Below, one piece after another: positions 53,856 to 62,723 of a stretch of DNA of 64,000 nt. Numbering within the stretch: position 1 is the first letter of the stretch; every line of letters starts with the position of its first letter. The translations under genes were made by a program, and so were the position numbers. The stretch comes from Planktosalinus sp963975935 (lineage in GTDB: Bacteria; Bacteroidota; Bacteroidia; Flavobacteriales; Flavobacteriaceae), in assembly GCA_963975935.1 (NCBI GenBank), contig CAXBIQ010000015.1:1-64000 (forward strand), given 5' to 3'. The notes under the pieces are model-generated. The model was not told where the DNA came from. It was given only the letters and a program-made list of their open reading frames with translations, and did no database searches.

Positions 53856-53863
53856 TATTTTTG
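53856..53863 (+). promoter_or_regulatory. -7 box for mdh
   Basis: TATTTTTG followed by CA, 50 bases before the ATG at 53914. Confidence 0.6.
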
Positions 53864-53913
53864 CAACACTTTAAAAAAAGTATAAACAATAATCCTTTAA
53901 AAAATTAAAATAT

Positions 53914-54840
53914 ATGAAAGTTACAGTAGTAGGTGCCGGAGCCGTAGGGGCAAGTTGTGCAGAATACATTGGTATAAAAGATTTTGCTTCAGAAGTAGTC
54001 CTTCTTGATATTAAAGAGGGTTTTGCAGAAGGAAAAGCAATGGATTTGATGCAAACTGCATCGTTAATGGGGTTTGATACCAAAATCACGGGAACCACAA
54101 ATGATTATTCAAAAACTGCCGGCAGTGACATTGCTGTAATTACAAGTGGTATTCCGCGCAAGCCGGGAATGACCCGGGAAGAACTTATTGATATCAATGC
54201 CGGAATCGTAAAAACGGTTTCTGAAAACCTGGTAAAGTATTCACCTGATGTCATTTTAATAGTCGTGAGCAACCCTATGGATACCATGGCGTATTTAGCT
54301 CACAAAGCCACCGGATTGCCTAAACACAGAATTATAGGAATGGGTGGGGCTTTAGACAGCGCCCGCTTTAAATACAGATTGGCAGAAGCCTTAGAATGTC
54401 CGCAATCTGATGTCGACGGTATGGTTTTAGGTATGCACAGCGATACCGGTATGATCCCGTTAACGCGTCTGGCAACAAGAAACAGTGTGCCGGTGTCAAA
54501 TTTCCTTTCTAAAGACCGTTTGGAGCAAGTGTTGGAAGACACTAAAGTGGGAGGGGCAACCCTTACCAAGCTTCTGGGAACTTCAGCCTGGTATGCTCCC
54601 GGGGCTGCAGTATCTTCATTAGTTCAGGCAATTGCCTGTGACCAGAAAAAAATGTTCCCCTGTTCAGTGTTGCTGGAAGGAGAATATGGAATGTCTGATT
54701 TATGCATAGGAGTACCGGTAATATTAGGCAGAAAAGGAATTGAAAAAATTGTGGAAATTCCGCTTTCCGACAAGGAAAAAGAAATGATGGAAAAAAGCGC
54801 CACGGCAGTAAGGGATGTAAATGCGCTTTTAAATAAATAA
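53914..54840 (+). CDS. mdh: Malate dehydrogenase (LDH-like type)
   Basis: A 308-residue NAD-dependent enzyme that oxidises malate to oxaloacetate in the TCA cycle. It shows the Rossmann motif KVTVVGAGAVGASCAEY, the loop arginines in ITSGIPRKPGMTREELI, the catalytic His in GMHSDTGMIPLTR and KLLGTSAWYAPGAAV. The sequence is very close in pattern to flavobacterial malate dehydrogenases. Own promoter and terminator, so a single-gene unit. Confidence 0.96.
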   Translation: MKVTVVGAGAVGASCAEYIGIKDFASEVVLLDIKEGFAEGKAMDLMQTASLMGFDTKITGTTNDYSKTAGSDIAVITSGIPRKPGMTREELIDINAGIVKTVSENLVKYSPDVILIVVSNPMDTMAYLAHKATGLPKHRIIGMGGALDSARFKYRLAEALECPQSDVDGMVLGMHSDTGMIPLTRLATRNSVPVSNFLSKDRLEQVLEDTKVGGATLTKLLGTSAWYAPGAAVSSLVQAIACDQKKMFPCSVLLEGEYGMSDLCIGVPVILGRKGIEKIVEIPLSDKEKEMMEKSATAVRDVNALLNK

Positions 54841-54874
54841 TTGCTGCCTTTTTCTTAAGCAATAAGAATATTTT

Positions 54875-54932
54875 ACAAAATCCAAATCTCATTTGAATTT
54901 AATTCCATGGGAATTTGGATTTTGTTATTTTT
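54875..54932 (+). terminator. Terminator after mdh
   Basis: A 13-bp perfect stem (acaaaatccaaat, 54875-54887, with atttggattttgt, 54913-54925) encloses a 25-base, partly self-complementary loop and is followed by a T-rich tract. Confidence 0.75.
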
Positions 54933-54958
54933 TATGCTTTTTAAAACTTAAAAAATAA

Positions 54959-54989
54959 TTGTCATTTCTTATTGGATATTCTATATTTG
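54959..54989 (+). promoter_or_regulatory. Bacteroidota-type promoter for secDF
   Basis: TTG at 54959-54961 and TATATTTG at 54982-54989 are 20 bases apart, followed by CA; the ATG is at 55041. Confidence 0.75.
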
Positions 54990-55040
54990 CACGTTTCAAA
55001 AAACATATATAACCAGTTACACACATAATATTTACAAAGA

Positions 55041-58000
55041 ATGCAAAACAAGGGATTAATTAAAGTATTTGCGATATTGTTTGGTTTAGTAAGTATTTAC
55101 CAACTTTCATTTACTTACATAGCAACCAAAGTAGAAGGTGAAGCAGAAGAATATGCCATTTCAAAAGTACCTGAAAATGTAGAGGAATACACGGTAAAAA
55201 GAGATCTGGTTGAGAAAAATTACTTAGACTCCATTGGGTCAAACCCTGTTCTTTTGGGCATTGATTATAATTCTGCAAAAGAAAAAGAACTAAACAAAGG
55301 TCTTGACTTAAAAGGAGGAATCAACGTGATTCTTCAAATCTCTGTGAGAGATATCCTTGTTGGTCTCTCAAACAATTCAAAGGATCCTGCTTTTAACCAG
55401 GCGCTCGACAGGGCAACTGAAATTCAAAAAGAAGGAACAGATACTTATCTTGAAGCTTTCTTTACTGCATTTGATGAAATTCCGGGAGAAAACACCCTGG
55501 CGTCACCTGATATTTTTGCCAATAAAAATTTGAGCGAAGATATAAATTTTGAAATGACCAATGCGGAAGTACAAACTGTACTTAGCAGAAAAGTTGATGA
55601 ATCTGTAGATGCTGCTTTTGAAGTATTGCGCAAGCGTATTGATAAATTTGGGGTAACCCAGCCCAACCTGCAACGTTTAGGAAATTCTGCCCGCATTCTG
55701 GTAGAACTTCCAGGAGCAAGGGATATAGAACGTGTAAAAGACTTATTGCAAAGTACTGCACAGCTTGAATTTTGGCATGTTTATAAAATGGATGAAATAC
55801 TTCCGTTTTTATCTTCTGCCAATGATGTTGTGAGAGACCTGAAACAAACTTCAACCACTGAAGGACAAGAGGAGGAAGCAGTTGATACTACAGCTGTAGA
55901 TGAAGAAGATGATATTTCCAAACTTTTGGGTGGTGAAGATGTAGATGATTTGGATATCAGTGATGAATCAAACCCTATTTTCAGTAAAATTATAAATTTA
56001 GGTGGTCAGGGAGGACCTGCAATTGCATCTTTCAAGGTAAGGGATACTGCAGAAATAAGTAGTTACCTGAGAATGTCTCAAGTAAGATCACTATTACCCC
56101 AGGAACAACGATTTGCAAAATTTGCATGGGGAAAACCCATTGTGAATGCTGAAACCGGAGAAGAAGTTACAGAACTTTATGCTATTAAAGCAAACAGGGA
56201 TAACATTCCACCTTTAAGCGGTAACGTTGTTACAGATGCTTCACAAACCTATGACCAGAGAGGGCAACCGGCTGTCTCCATGCAAATGGATGGAACCGGT
56301 GCCAGAATCTGGGAAGAAATGACCGGGCAGGCGTCTGCTCAACAAAGCCAGATTGCGATTGTTCTTGATGATATTGTCTATTCTGCACCCGGTGTTACCA
56401 GAGGGGCAATCAGTGGCGGTAGGTCTGAAATAACAGGAAACTTTTCTCTCAATGAAGCCATTGATCTTGCCAACGTGTTGCGCGCAGGAAAATTACCGGC
56501 TTCAGCAGATATCATTCAGAGTGAAATTGTGGGACCTTCATTGGGCCAGGAAGCCATTGACAGTGGTATTATGTCTTTTATGTTGGCACTTGCACTGGTA
56601 TTGTTATGGATGATTGGTTACTATGGTAAAGCCGGTATTTTTGCAGATATTGCCTTACTCGTCAACTTACTCTTTATCTTTGGTATTCTGGCAGGACTTG
56701 GTGCTGTATTGACGCTTCCAGGTATTGCGGGTATTGTATTGACAATTGGTATGTCTGTAGATGCAAACGTACTGATTTTTGAACGTATCAGGGAAGAATT
56801 CTACAAAGGAAAAGCACAAAAAGATGCTATAAAGGATGGTTTCAGGAATGCACTTTCTTCCATTTTGGATGCTAATATTACAACAGGATTAACGGGTATT
56901 ATCTTATTGGTATTTGGAACAGGACCTATTAAAGGTTTTGCCACTACCTTATTGATAGGTATTTTAACATCATTGTTCACGGCAATTTTCATTACAAGAT
57001 TGTTTATTGAGCGTTACACAGTGAATGGAAAACCATTGACTTTCTCAACTTCAGCAACTAAAAACTTGTTCAGAAACCTAAGCATTAATTTCCTTGGAAA
57101 AAGAAAAATTGCTTATATCATTTCAGGTATTTTAATTGTACTTTCTTTACTCTCTTTATTTACACAAGGATTAAATCAGGGTGTTGATTTTGTGGGAGGA
57201 AGAACATACACGGTTCGTTTTGATAAAAGTGTGATTGCCTCAGAAATCCAGCAGGACCTTGTCGCTGTTTACGGAAGTGCGGAAGCAAAAACCTTTGGTG
57301 GAGGCAACCAGCTGAAGATTACAACAAAATACAAAGTTGATGAGCAGGGTTCTGAAATTGATGATGAAGTACAGGAGTTATTGTTCCAGGCTCTTCAGCC
57401 GCAATTCCCGCAAGGATATACGTATAATGATTTTATTATAGATGATGAATCCAAACAAATGGGCTTAATGCAGTCTATGAAAGTGGGTCCCACCATTGCG
57501 AGCGATATCAAAAGAGCTTCGGTATGGGCGGTACTGGGGTCGTTAATTGTTGTATTCTTATACATACTCTTACGTTTCAGAAGATGGCAGTTTAGTTTGG
57601 GTGCTGTCGCGGCGGTTATACATGATACCATTATTGTCTTAGGTTTGTTCTCTTTGCTGAGGAATGTAATGCCATTTTCAATGGAAATTGACCAGGCTTT
57701 TATAGCGGCTATCTTAACAGTAATTGGATACTCGTTAAACGATACCGTGGTTGTGTTTGACCGCATCCGGGAATACTTTAATGAAAACCCCAGTTGGAAA
57801 TTATCCAGGGTCATTAATGCCGCTGTAAACAGTACCATCAGCAGGACTTTAAACACCTCGTTTACGACCTTGGTAGTACTTTTGGCCATCTTCATTTTTG
57901 GAGGTGAATCCATCAGAGGATTTATGTTTGCCTTGATCGTGGGTGTTGTTGTGGGTACATATTCATCTGTGTTTATTGCAACTCCTATTATGTTTGATAC

Positions 58001-58064
58001 TGCAAAGAAAAAAGGAATTGACCTTAAGGACAAAGTGAAAGAACCAGAAACGATAGAAGCTTAG
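55041..58064 (+). CDS. secDF: Protein translocase subunit SecDF (fused)
   Basis: A 1007-residue inner-membrane protein combining SecD and SecF, with twelve predicted membrane segments. SecD part: first helix near the N terminus, the GLDLKGGINVILQI motif, a large periplasmic P1 domain, and LAMVLR-type core (DLANVLRAGKLPA, GMSVDANVLIFERIREE). SecF part: LNQGVDFVGGRTYTVRF and GYSLNDTVVVFDRIRE. It uses the proton-motive force to complete protein export by SecYEG. An acidic insert at about 270-310 (EEEAVDTTAVDEEDDISKLL) lies in the P1 domain. Fused SecDF is the usual form in Bacteroidota. Confidence 0.96.
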   Translation: MQNKGLIKVFAILFGLVSIYQLSFTYIATKVEGEAEEYAISKVPENVEEYTVKRDLVEKNYLDSIGSNPVLLGIDYNSAKEKELNKGLDLKGGINVILQISVRDILVGLSNNSKDPAFNQALDRATEIQKEGTDTYLEAFFTAFDEIPGENTLASPDIFANKNLSEDINFEMTNAEVQTVLSRKVDESVDAAFEVLRKRIDKFGVTQPNLQRLGNSARILVELPGARDIERVKDLLQSTAQLEFWHVYKMDEILPFLSSANDVVRDLKQTSTTEGQEEEAVDTTAVDEEDDISKLLGGEDVDDLDISDESNPIFSKIINLGGQGGPAIASFKVRDTAEISSYLRMSQVRSLLPQEQRFAKFAWGKPIVNAETGEEVTELYAIKANRDNIPPLSGNVVTDASQTYDQRGQPAVSMQMDGTGARIWEEMTGQASAQQSQIAIVLDDIVYSAPGVTRGAISGGRSEITGNFSLNEAIDLANVLRAGKLPASADIIQSEIVGPSLGQEAIDSGIMSFMLALALVLLWMIGYYGKAGIFADIALLVNLLFIFGILAGLGAVLTLPGIAGIVLTIGMSVDANVLIFERIREEFYKGKAQKDAIKDGFRNALSSILDANITTGLTGIILLVFGTGPIKGFATTLLIGILTSLFTAIFITRLFIERYTVNGKPLTFSTSATKNLFRNLSINFLGKRKIAYIISGILIVLSLLSLFTQGLNQGVDFVGGRTYTVRFDKSVIASEIQQDLVAVYGSAEAKTFGGGNQLKITTKYKVDEQGSEIDDEVQELLFQALQPQFPQGYTYNDFIIDDESKQMGLMQSMKVGPTIASDIKRASVWAVLGSLIVVFLYILLRFRRWQFSLGAVAAVIHDTIIVLGLFSLLRNVMPFSMEIDQAFIAAILTVIGYSLNDTVVVFDRIREYFNENPSWKLSRVINAAVNSTISRTLNTSFTTLVVLLAIFIFGGESIRGFMFALIVGVVVGTYSSVFIATPIMFDTAKKKGIDLKDKVKEPETIEA

Positions 58065-58083
58065 TCCTTTCAGTAAAGAGTGT

Positions 58084-58121
58084 AAAAAAAACGTCCCGTG
58101 AATATCGGGACGTTTTTTTTG
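58084..58121. terminator. Bidirectional terminator after secDF
   Basis: acgtcccg (58091-58098) pairs with cgggacgt (58106-58113), with an A-run before and a T-run after, so it can serve both secDF and minus-strand transcription from the DUF192 gene. Confidence 0.9.
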
Positions 58122-58253
58122 TGTCTTGTCTTGTTGAGATTTAAAGAGGTTTCCGGTAGCAACCTGTAAAGTATTCAAAATATTTTTGGAGGAAGGGTAG
58201 GGTCTCTCTGTCTTTAATTTTTTAATGAATCTGTCTATAGTGTTATATATTTT

Positions 58254-58742
58254 TTATTCTGTAATGGTCCATTCAACCCGGTCGCCAATTTCCAGGTTCC
58301 ACCTGTTTGACAAACCGGCTTTAATTTCTAGCACATATTGGGCCGGTTCAACAGAGGGCAAAGAAGTCGCGTCATAAGGACGTGCATTTTTGTGAAAGCT
58401 CACAATTCTTTTTTCTGAATTTATAAAAATGATATCAAGTCCAATTTGGGTGTTTTTCATATAAAAACTCCTTTCCCGGGCATCGGGGAAGATAAAAAGC
58501 ATACCTTGATTATCTTCCATACCCGTGCGGTACATCATTCCTGTTTGTATTTTGTATTCGTCATCAGCAATTTCAATGTCAAGTATCTGGATGATGCTGT
58601 CAGTATTTTGTTTCAGAAGTTGTAATTCACCGTCTTTTGTAAAGTTGATTTCAACAGTTTGGATCTTCCGGTCTTTTTTGGTTTCCTTACACCCAACAGC
58701 TATAAACAATGTGAGGGCAGAAAATACAATAAGTCGTTTCAT
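58254..58742 (-). CDS. DUF192 domain lipoprotein
   Basis: A 162-residue protein with lipobox LFIAVGC (Cys at about 18). The DUF192 fold is recognised from IQTGMMYRTGMEDNQGMLFIF, RSFYMKNTQIGLDIIFI, and YVLEIKAGLSNRWNLEIGDRV (each cited in part). DUF192 proteins are short, secreted beta proteins of unknown role. It lies 19 bp after lgt on the same strand, likely co-transcribed; it is itself a substrate for Lgt. Confidence 0.92.
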   Translation of the reverse strand: MKRLIVFSALTLFIAVGCKETKKDRKIQTVEINFTKDGELQLLKQNTDSIIQILDIEIADDEYKIQTGMMYRTGMEDNQGMLFIFPDARERSFYMKNTQIGLDIIFINSEKRIVSFHKNARPYDATSLPSVEPAQYVLEIKAGLSNRWNLEIGDRVEWTITE

Positions 58743-58761
58743 TATAAAATGGTATTAGGTT

Positions 58762-59589
58762 TTAAGCCAGATCAGGTATTTTTCGTGAGGGACGGAACAT
58801 AAAATAAAGGCCCAGGAGTATAAACGGTATGCTGAGCCATTGCCCCATATTGAGTGCCATAGTATCTTCAAATTCCACCTGGTTTTCTTTAAGGAACTCC
58901 ACAAAAAAGCGCACGGTCCAAAGCAGGACCAAAAATGCTCCAAAAATATAGCCAAGCTTCTCGCGTTTATTGGTTTTCCAGTAGAGGTACCAAAGGAAAA
59001 TAAAAATAAGCAAGTAAAATCCGGCTTCATAGAGTTGTGTGGGATGCCTTGGAAAGTCTTCACCCAATTGTGTAAAAATAACCCCAAAGTCTGAGTTTGT
59101 GGGTTGACCCACAATTTCAGAATTGAAAAAATTTCCAATCCTTATAAATATGGCACCACAGGCAACAGGGATGACCACACGGTCAAGCGTCCACAAAATG
59201 GGCTTTTGAACTACTTTTTTGCTGTAGATATACATCGCAACAATAATTCCTATGGCAGCACCATGACTTGCCAGACCACGGAATCCTGTAAACTCAAACT
59301 CAGGCTCCAGTTTGAAGGGCAAAAAGATTTCAAGAAGATTGTGTTGAAAATAGTCCCAGTCATAAAAAATAACATGGCCCAGCCGTGCACCAATAAGTGT
59401 CGCCACCACTGCATATATAAAAATACTGTCAAGCTTTTCCAAAGGAATGCCCTCCCGGATGTAGATGCGTTTCATAAGAAACCACCCTAGGCCAAAGGCA
59501 ATGACAAACATTAAACTGTAATAGTGGAGTGTGATAATACCCAAATTGATTCCGGTAGAAGGATCCCAGAGGATGCTTAGATAGTACAT
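58762..59589 (-). CDS. lgt: Prolipoprotein diacylglyceryl transferase
   Basis: A 275-residue inner-membrane enzyme with about seven membrane segments that transfers diacylglycerol from phosphatidylglycerol to the lipobox cysteine. Motifs: HYYSLMFVIAFGLGWFLM, GARLGHVIFYDWDYF, the Lgt signature FRGLASHGAAIGI with its essential residues, IGNFFNSEIVGQPT, and RHPTQLYEAGFYLL. It is required for the many lipoproteins encoded in this window. A TATCTTTA box lies at 59619-59612 on the minus strand. Confidence 0.95.
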   Translation of the reverse strand: MYYLSILWDPSTGINLGIITLHYYSLMFVIAFGLGWFLMKRIYIREGIPLEKLDSIFIYAVVATLIGARLGHVIFYDWDYFQHNLLEIFLPFKLEPEFEFTGFRGLASHGAAIGIIVAMYIYSKKVVQKPILWTLDRVVIPVACGAIFIRIGNFFNSEIVGQPTNSDFGVIFTQLGEDFPRHPTQLYEAGFYLLIFIFLWYLYWKTNKREKLGYIFGAFLVLLWTVRFFVEFLKENQVEFEDTMALNMGQWLSIPFILLGLYFMFRPSRKIPDLA

Positions 59590-59677
59590 AGTCAGAAAAT
59601 AATTTATGTGTTAAAGATAGTAATAAAAATTTCCATATTCCAAGCACCAAATTCCAAAATAGTTTTTAGTTAAAAGA

Positions 59678-59691
59678 GGTGATTGGTGAGT
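59678..59691. repeat. Left inverted repeat beside yidD
   Basis: GGTGATTGGTGAGT; its reverse complement matches ACTCACCACTCACC at 60015-60028 at 13 of 14 positions. The two copies enclose yidD. Confidence 0.5.
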
Positions 59692-59765
59692 AGCGGAATG
59701 CTACAAAGAATAAACTGAAGAATATTAAGAAAACCCGAAACCTTGAACATTAAACCTTAAGCCCA

Positions 59766-59990
59766 TCACGGAACCGGGTCGTATCCCTTGCCTCCCCAGG
59801 GATGACAACTGAAAATTCTTTTGATGGCCAGCTTACCGCCTTTTAGAAGTCCGTGTTTTTGTAAAGCTTCTTTGCTGTAGTGGGAGCAGGTGGGCTGATA
59901 GCGGCAGGTGTTTGGTGTCAATGGGGAAATAACGGTTTGATACACCTTGATCAAAAAAACAAAGGGCGCTATAAAAATTTTCTTAAGCAA
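59766..59990 (-). CDS. yidD: Membrane protein insertion efficiency factor YidD
   Basis: A 74-residue protein with an amphipathic N terminus and the family core VYQTVISPLTPNTCRYQPTC (20 residues), SHYSKEAL, and FSCHPWGGKGYDPVP, including three conserved cysteines. YidD assists YidC in membrane protein insertion. It starts 41 bp after the cysS stop on the same strand. Confidence 0.95.
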   Translation of the reverse strand: MLKKIFIAPFVFLIKVYQTVISPLTPNTCRYQPTCSHYSKEALQKHGLLKGGKLAIKRIFSCHPWGGKGYDPVP

Positions 59991-60014
59991 ACACGATTGA
60001 TTTTAATTTTTAAA

Positions 60015-60028
60015 ACTCACCACTCACC
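60015..60028. repeat. Right inverted repeat beside yidD
   Basis: ACTCACCACTCACC, partner of the copy at 59678-59691; it lies between yidD and the cysS stop codon. Confidence 0.5.
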
Positions 60029-60031
60029 AAC

Positions 60032-61510
60032 TCAAAGACTAAACGTCGTTCCGTCTTTACCATCCTTCAATTGAATCCCAATAGCCGCCAACTCGTCCCT
60101 GATTTGGTCACTGGTGGCAAAATCTTTGTTGGCACGGGCTTCGTTTCTCAATTTAATCAACAACTCAACGGTTTCAGTAAGTTTCGCCGAGCTTAAATCG
60201 GAAGAAGCCTCCTCTTTCAGCCCAAGCACGTCATACACAAAACTGTGGATGCTTTCTTTTAACAAGTCCATGTCTTGCTGGGTGATACTCGCTTTCCCGT
60301 CTTTGATTGAGTTGATAAACTTGGCTGCTTCAAACAATTGAGCAATGAGAATGGGACTGTTGAAGTCATCATTCATGGCGTCATAGCAGGATTGTTTCCA
60401 GGCAGCTATGTCCATTGTGGTTTCATTTCCTGTGGGAAGCTTGTCGAGTTGATTAATAGCTCCCATAAGCCTGTTGTATCCTTTTTCTGCAGCTTCCAGG
60501 GCATCGCTTGAAAAATCAAGAATGCTCCTGTAATGAGCCTGGTACATAAAGAATTTGGTCACCGTGGGAGAGAAGGGCTTTGCCAAAACAGTATTGTCTC
60601 CAGAGAAAATTTCGTTAGGCAAAATATTATTGCCGGTTGATTTGGCCATTTTTTGACCATTAAGGGTGAGCATATTGGCATGCATCCAGTAATTCACGGG
60701 ATTTTGGTTACAAAATGCTTCAGATTGTGCAATTTCACACTCGTGGTGCGGGAATTTTAAATCCATTCCGCCACCGTGTATGTCAAAATGTTTGCCCAGA
60801 TATTTGGTACTCATGGCGGTACACTCCAGGTGCCATCCGGGAAAACCATCACTCCATGGCGATGGCCAGCGCATTATATGCTGAGGTTCGGCCTTTTTCC
60901 ATAGTGCAAAATCCTGGGGATTTTTCTTGTCGCTTTGACCTTCCAGTTCGCGCGAATTGGCAATCATATCTTCAAGGTTTCGGCCACTGAGTTTTCCATA
61001 ATGGTGCGATTCATTGAATTTCATCACGTCAAAATAAACGGAACCGTTTCGCTCATAAGCAAAACCATTTTTTAATATTTCCTGTACAATCCCAATTTGT
61101 TCAACAATATGGCCGGTAGCGGTGGGTTCAATACTGGGAGGGAGGGCATTGAATTTTGCCATAGTGTTGTGAAAATCTATCGTGTAGCGTTGTACCACTT
61201 CCATCGGCTCGATTTCTTCAATACGGGCTTTTTTGGCAATGCGGTCTTCACCACTGTCAGCATCGTTTTCCAGATGACCCGCATCAGTAATGTTGCGCAC
61301 ATAGCGCACTTTGTATCCCAAATGTTTCAGGTACCGAAAAACCAGGTCAAACGATAGGAACGTGCGGCAATTTCCCAAATGGACATTGCTGTAAACCGTG
61401 GGCCCGCAAACATACATGCCCACGGCGCCTTCATTTATGGGTTTGAAAGTTTCTTTTTTCTTTGAAAAGGAGTTGTAAATCTGCAGTTGTTGGTTTTTAT
61501 ATAGTTCCAT
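60032..61510 (-). CDS. cysS: Cysteinyl-tRNA synthetase
   Basis: A 492-residue class I synthetase. It shows the zinc/substrate cysteine in MYVCGPTVYS, the HIGH-type motif as HLGN (SNVHLGNCRTFLSFD), further zinc ligands in WHLECTAMS and FPHHECEIAQSEA, and the KMSKS motif as KMAKSTGN. The C-terminal helical domain (ELLIKLRNEARANKDFATSD) binds the tRNA. Normal length, complete. The upstream 52 bp carry a repeat described separately. Confidence 0.97.
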   Translation of the reverse strand: MELYKNQQLQIYNSFSKKKETFKPINEGAVGMYVCGPTVYSNVHLGNCRTFLSFDLVFRYLKHLGYKVRYVRNITDAGHLENDADSGEDRIAKKARIEEIEPMEVVQRYTIDFHNTMAKFNALPPSIEPTATGHIVEQIGIVQEILKNGFAYERNGSVYFDVMKFNESHHYGKLSGRNLEDMIANSRELEGQSDKKNPQDFALWKKAEPQHIMRWPSPWSDGFPGWHLECTAMSTKYLGKHFDIHGGGMDLKFPHHECEIAQSEAFCNQNPVNYWMHANMLTLNGQKMAKSTGNNILPNEIFSGDNTVLAKPFSPTVTKFFMYQAHYRSILDFSSDALEAAEKGYNRLMGAINQLDKLPTGNETTMDIAAWKQSCYDAMNDDFNSPILIAQLFEAAKFINSIKDGKASITQQDMDLLKESIHSFVYDVLGLKEEASSDLSSAKLTETVELLIKLRNEARANKDFATSDQIRDELAAIGIQLKDGKDGTTFSL

Positions 61511-61521
61511 AGTTTTTTTCA

Positions 61522-61551
61522 GGACCGATGACCGAAGACCGATGACGGATG
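61522..61551. repeat. Left repeat flanking the S23-type gene
   Basis: A 30-bp stretch built from two copies of gaccgatga separated by ccgaa, ending gacggatg. Its reverse complement aligns with 61971-61998 over about 22 bases with few mismatches. Confidence 0.65.
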
Positions 61552-61562
61552 TTTTTAGTTTT

Positions 61563-61922
61563 TTATTTGATAGTATTTCTAAATTTAATTAACATATTCA
61601 TTAAATGAAATCCTTCATCATATAAAGTTTTAAATTCATCTTGGTTGATGTATTTTCTTCTCAAAGCTTTATGAAGACAAGTAACAGTTTCGGCTAATGA
61701 ACGAATGGCATATCCAATAAATTTTTTTTGTTCGGCATTTGATTGTCCAATGCTTCCTTCAGAAATATTCAATGCAATAGAGTCAGTAGCCCTACAAATT
61801 TGTGAACTTAAATTATAAAGTTCTTTTTTATGAAATTTCTCTGAAATTAAATTGATGTCTTCACCATAATCCATTGCTTTTTGCCAAATGAGCAATTTCT
61901 CAAATTTAAATTTAGATTCCAT
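61563..61922 (-). CDS. Four-helix-bundle protein (S23 / 23S rRNA intervening-sequence family)
   Basis: A 119-residue helical protein. The family is recognised from FEKLLIWQKAMDYGEDI, LSSQICRATDSIALNISEGS, KKFIGYAIRSLAETVTCLHKA. Such proteins occur in intervening sequences of 23S rRNA genes and scattered across Bacteroidota genomes, and the Avd accessory protein of diversity-generating retroelements has the same fold. No rRNA or reverse transcriptase lies in the window. The gene is closely bracketed by inverted repeats, suggesting a small mobile or miniature-element cargo. Confidence 0.9.
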   Translation of the reverse strand: MESKFKFEKLLIWQKAMDYGEDINLISEKFHKKELYNLSSQICRATDSIALNISEGSIGQSNAEQKKFIGYAIRSLAETVTCLHKALRRKYINQDEFKTLYDEGFHLMNMLIKFRNTIK

Positions 61923-61970
61923 ACAGTATTAAATTTAAAGAGTGATGATAAAAAATAAATGTTATTCCTT

Positions 61971-61998
61971 GTCATCGGTCATCAGTCACCCGTCATCC
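61971..61998. repeat. Right repeat flanking the S23-type gene
   Basis: gtcatcggtcatcagtcacc followed by cgtcatcc, in inverted orientation to the copy at 61522-61551, 48 bp beyond the gene's start codon. Confidence 0.65.
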
Positions 61999-62006
61999 AA
62001 CAACCC

Positions 62007-62684
62007 CTAAAACTCCGTTCCCATCTGTATATAATCCAAAAACTCCCTTCGCACGGCAGCTTCTTTAAACTTCCCGCCAAACTCTGAAGTCACGGTACTG
62101 CTGTCAATATCCCGGATGCCTCTGGAGTTGACACATAAATGCTTGGCATCGATGACGCAGGCAACATCTTCGGTATTCAGGGCGTGTTGCAGTTCTTTTA
62201 CAATTTGAATGGTGAGACGTTCCTGCACCTGGGGTCTTTTGGCATAATAATCCACAATGCGGTTCATTTTGGAAAGGCCAATGACCTGCCCGGAAGAAAT
62301 ATAAGCCACGTGTGCTTTTCCTACGATGGGGAGCAGGTGGTGCTCACAGGTGGAATAAACCGTGATGTTTTTCTCCACCAGCATTTCGCCATATTTGTAT
62401 TTGTTGTCAAAAGTAGAAGCTTTGGGCTTGCGGTCAGGGTGCAGACCGCCAAAAACCTCATTGACAAACATTTTAGCAACGCGGTTTGGGGTGCCTTTTA
62501 AACTGTCATCGGTCATATCGAGCCCCAGCGTTTCCATAATATGTTGCACGTCTTCCCTGATGAGGTTGATTTTTTCAATATCAGTCAGGTCAAAGGCGTC
62601 TTTACGAAGGGGGGTTTCACTGGAGGTTCCAATGTGGTTATCACCCAGTTCTTCTATTTTTTTTAAGTGTTTTTCTAAACCCAT
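62007..62684 (-). CDS. folE: GTP cyclohydrolase I
   Basis: A 225-residue T-fold enzyme that converts GTP to dihydroneopterin triphosphate, the start of folate and queuosine synthesis. Zinc ligands are in YSTCEHHLLPIVGKAHV and DAKHLCVNSRGIRD; IVDYYAKRPQVQERLT is also typical. The N-terminal 45 residues are extra and charged, common in flavobacterial FolE. It supplies the QueD-like enzyme at 5702. Confidence 0.95.
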   Translation of the reverse strand: MGLEKHLKKIEELGDNHIGTSSETPLRKDAFDLTDIEKINLIREDVQHIMETLGLDMTDDSLKGTPNRVAKMFVNEVFGGLHPDRKPKASTFDNKYKYGEMLVEKNITVYSTCEHHLLPIVGKAHVAYISSGQVIGLSKMNRIVDYYAKRPQVQERLTIQIVKELQHALNTEDVACVIDAKHLCVNSRGIRDIDSSTVTSEFGGKFKEAAVRREFLDYIQMGTEF

Positions 62685-62723
62685 AGTGTTAAAATTCGAT
62701 ACTGCTTATCGCAAAATAGTGTG

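Noticed and set aside
54420..54470. Apparent one-residue insertion at the catalytic His of malate dehydrogenase (GMHSDTGM)
   Set aside because: The same form occurs, as I recall, in known flavobacterial malate dehydrogenases, so it is the normal sequence.
61563..61922. Diversity-generating retroelement (Avd-like accessory protein)
   Set aside because: No reverse transcriptase, template repeat or variable repeat is visible nearby; the S23-family match alone does not support it.
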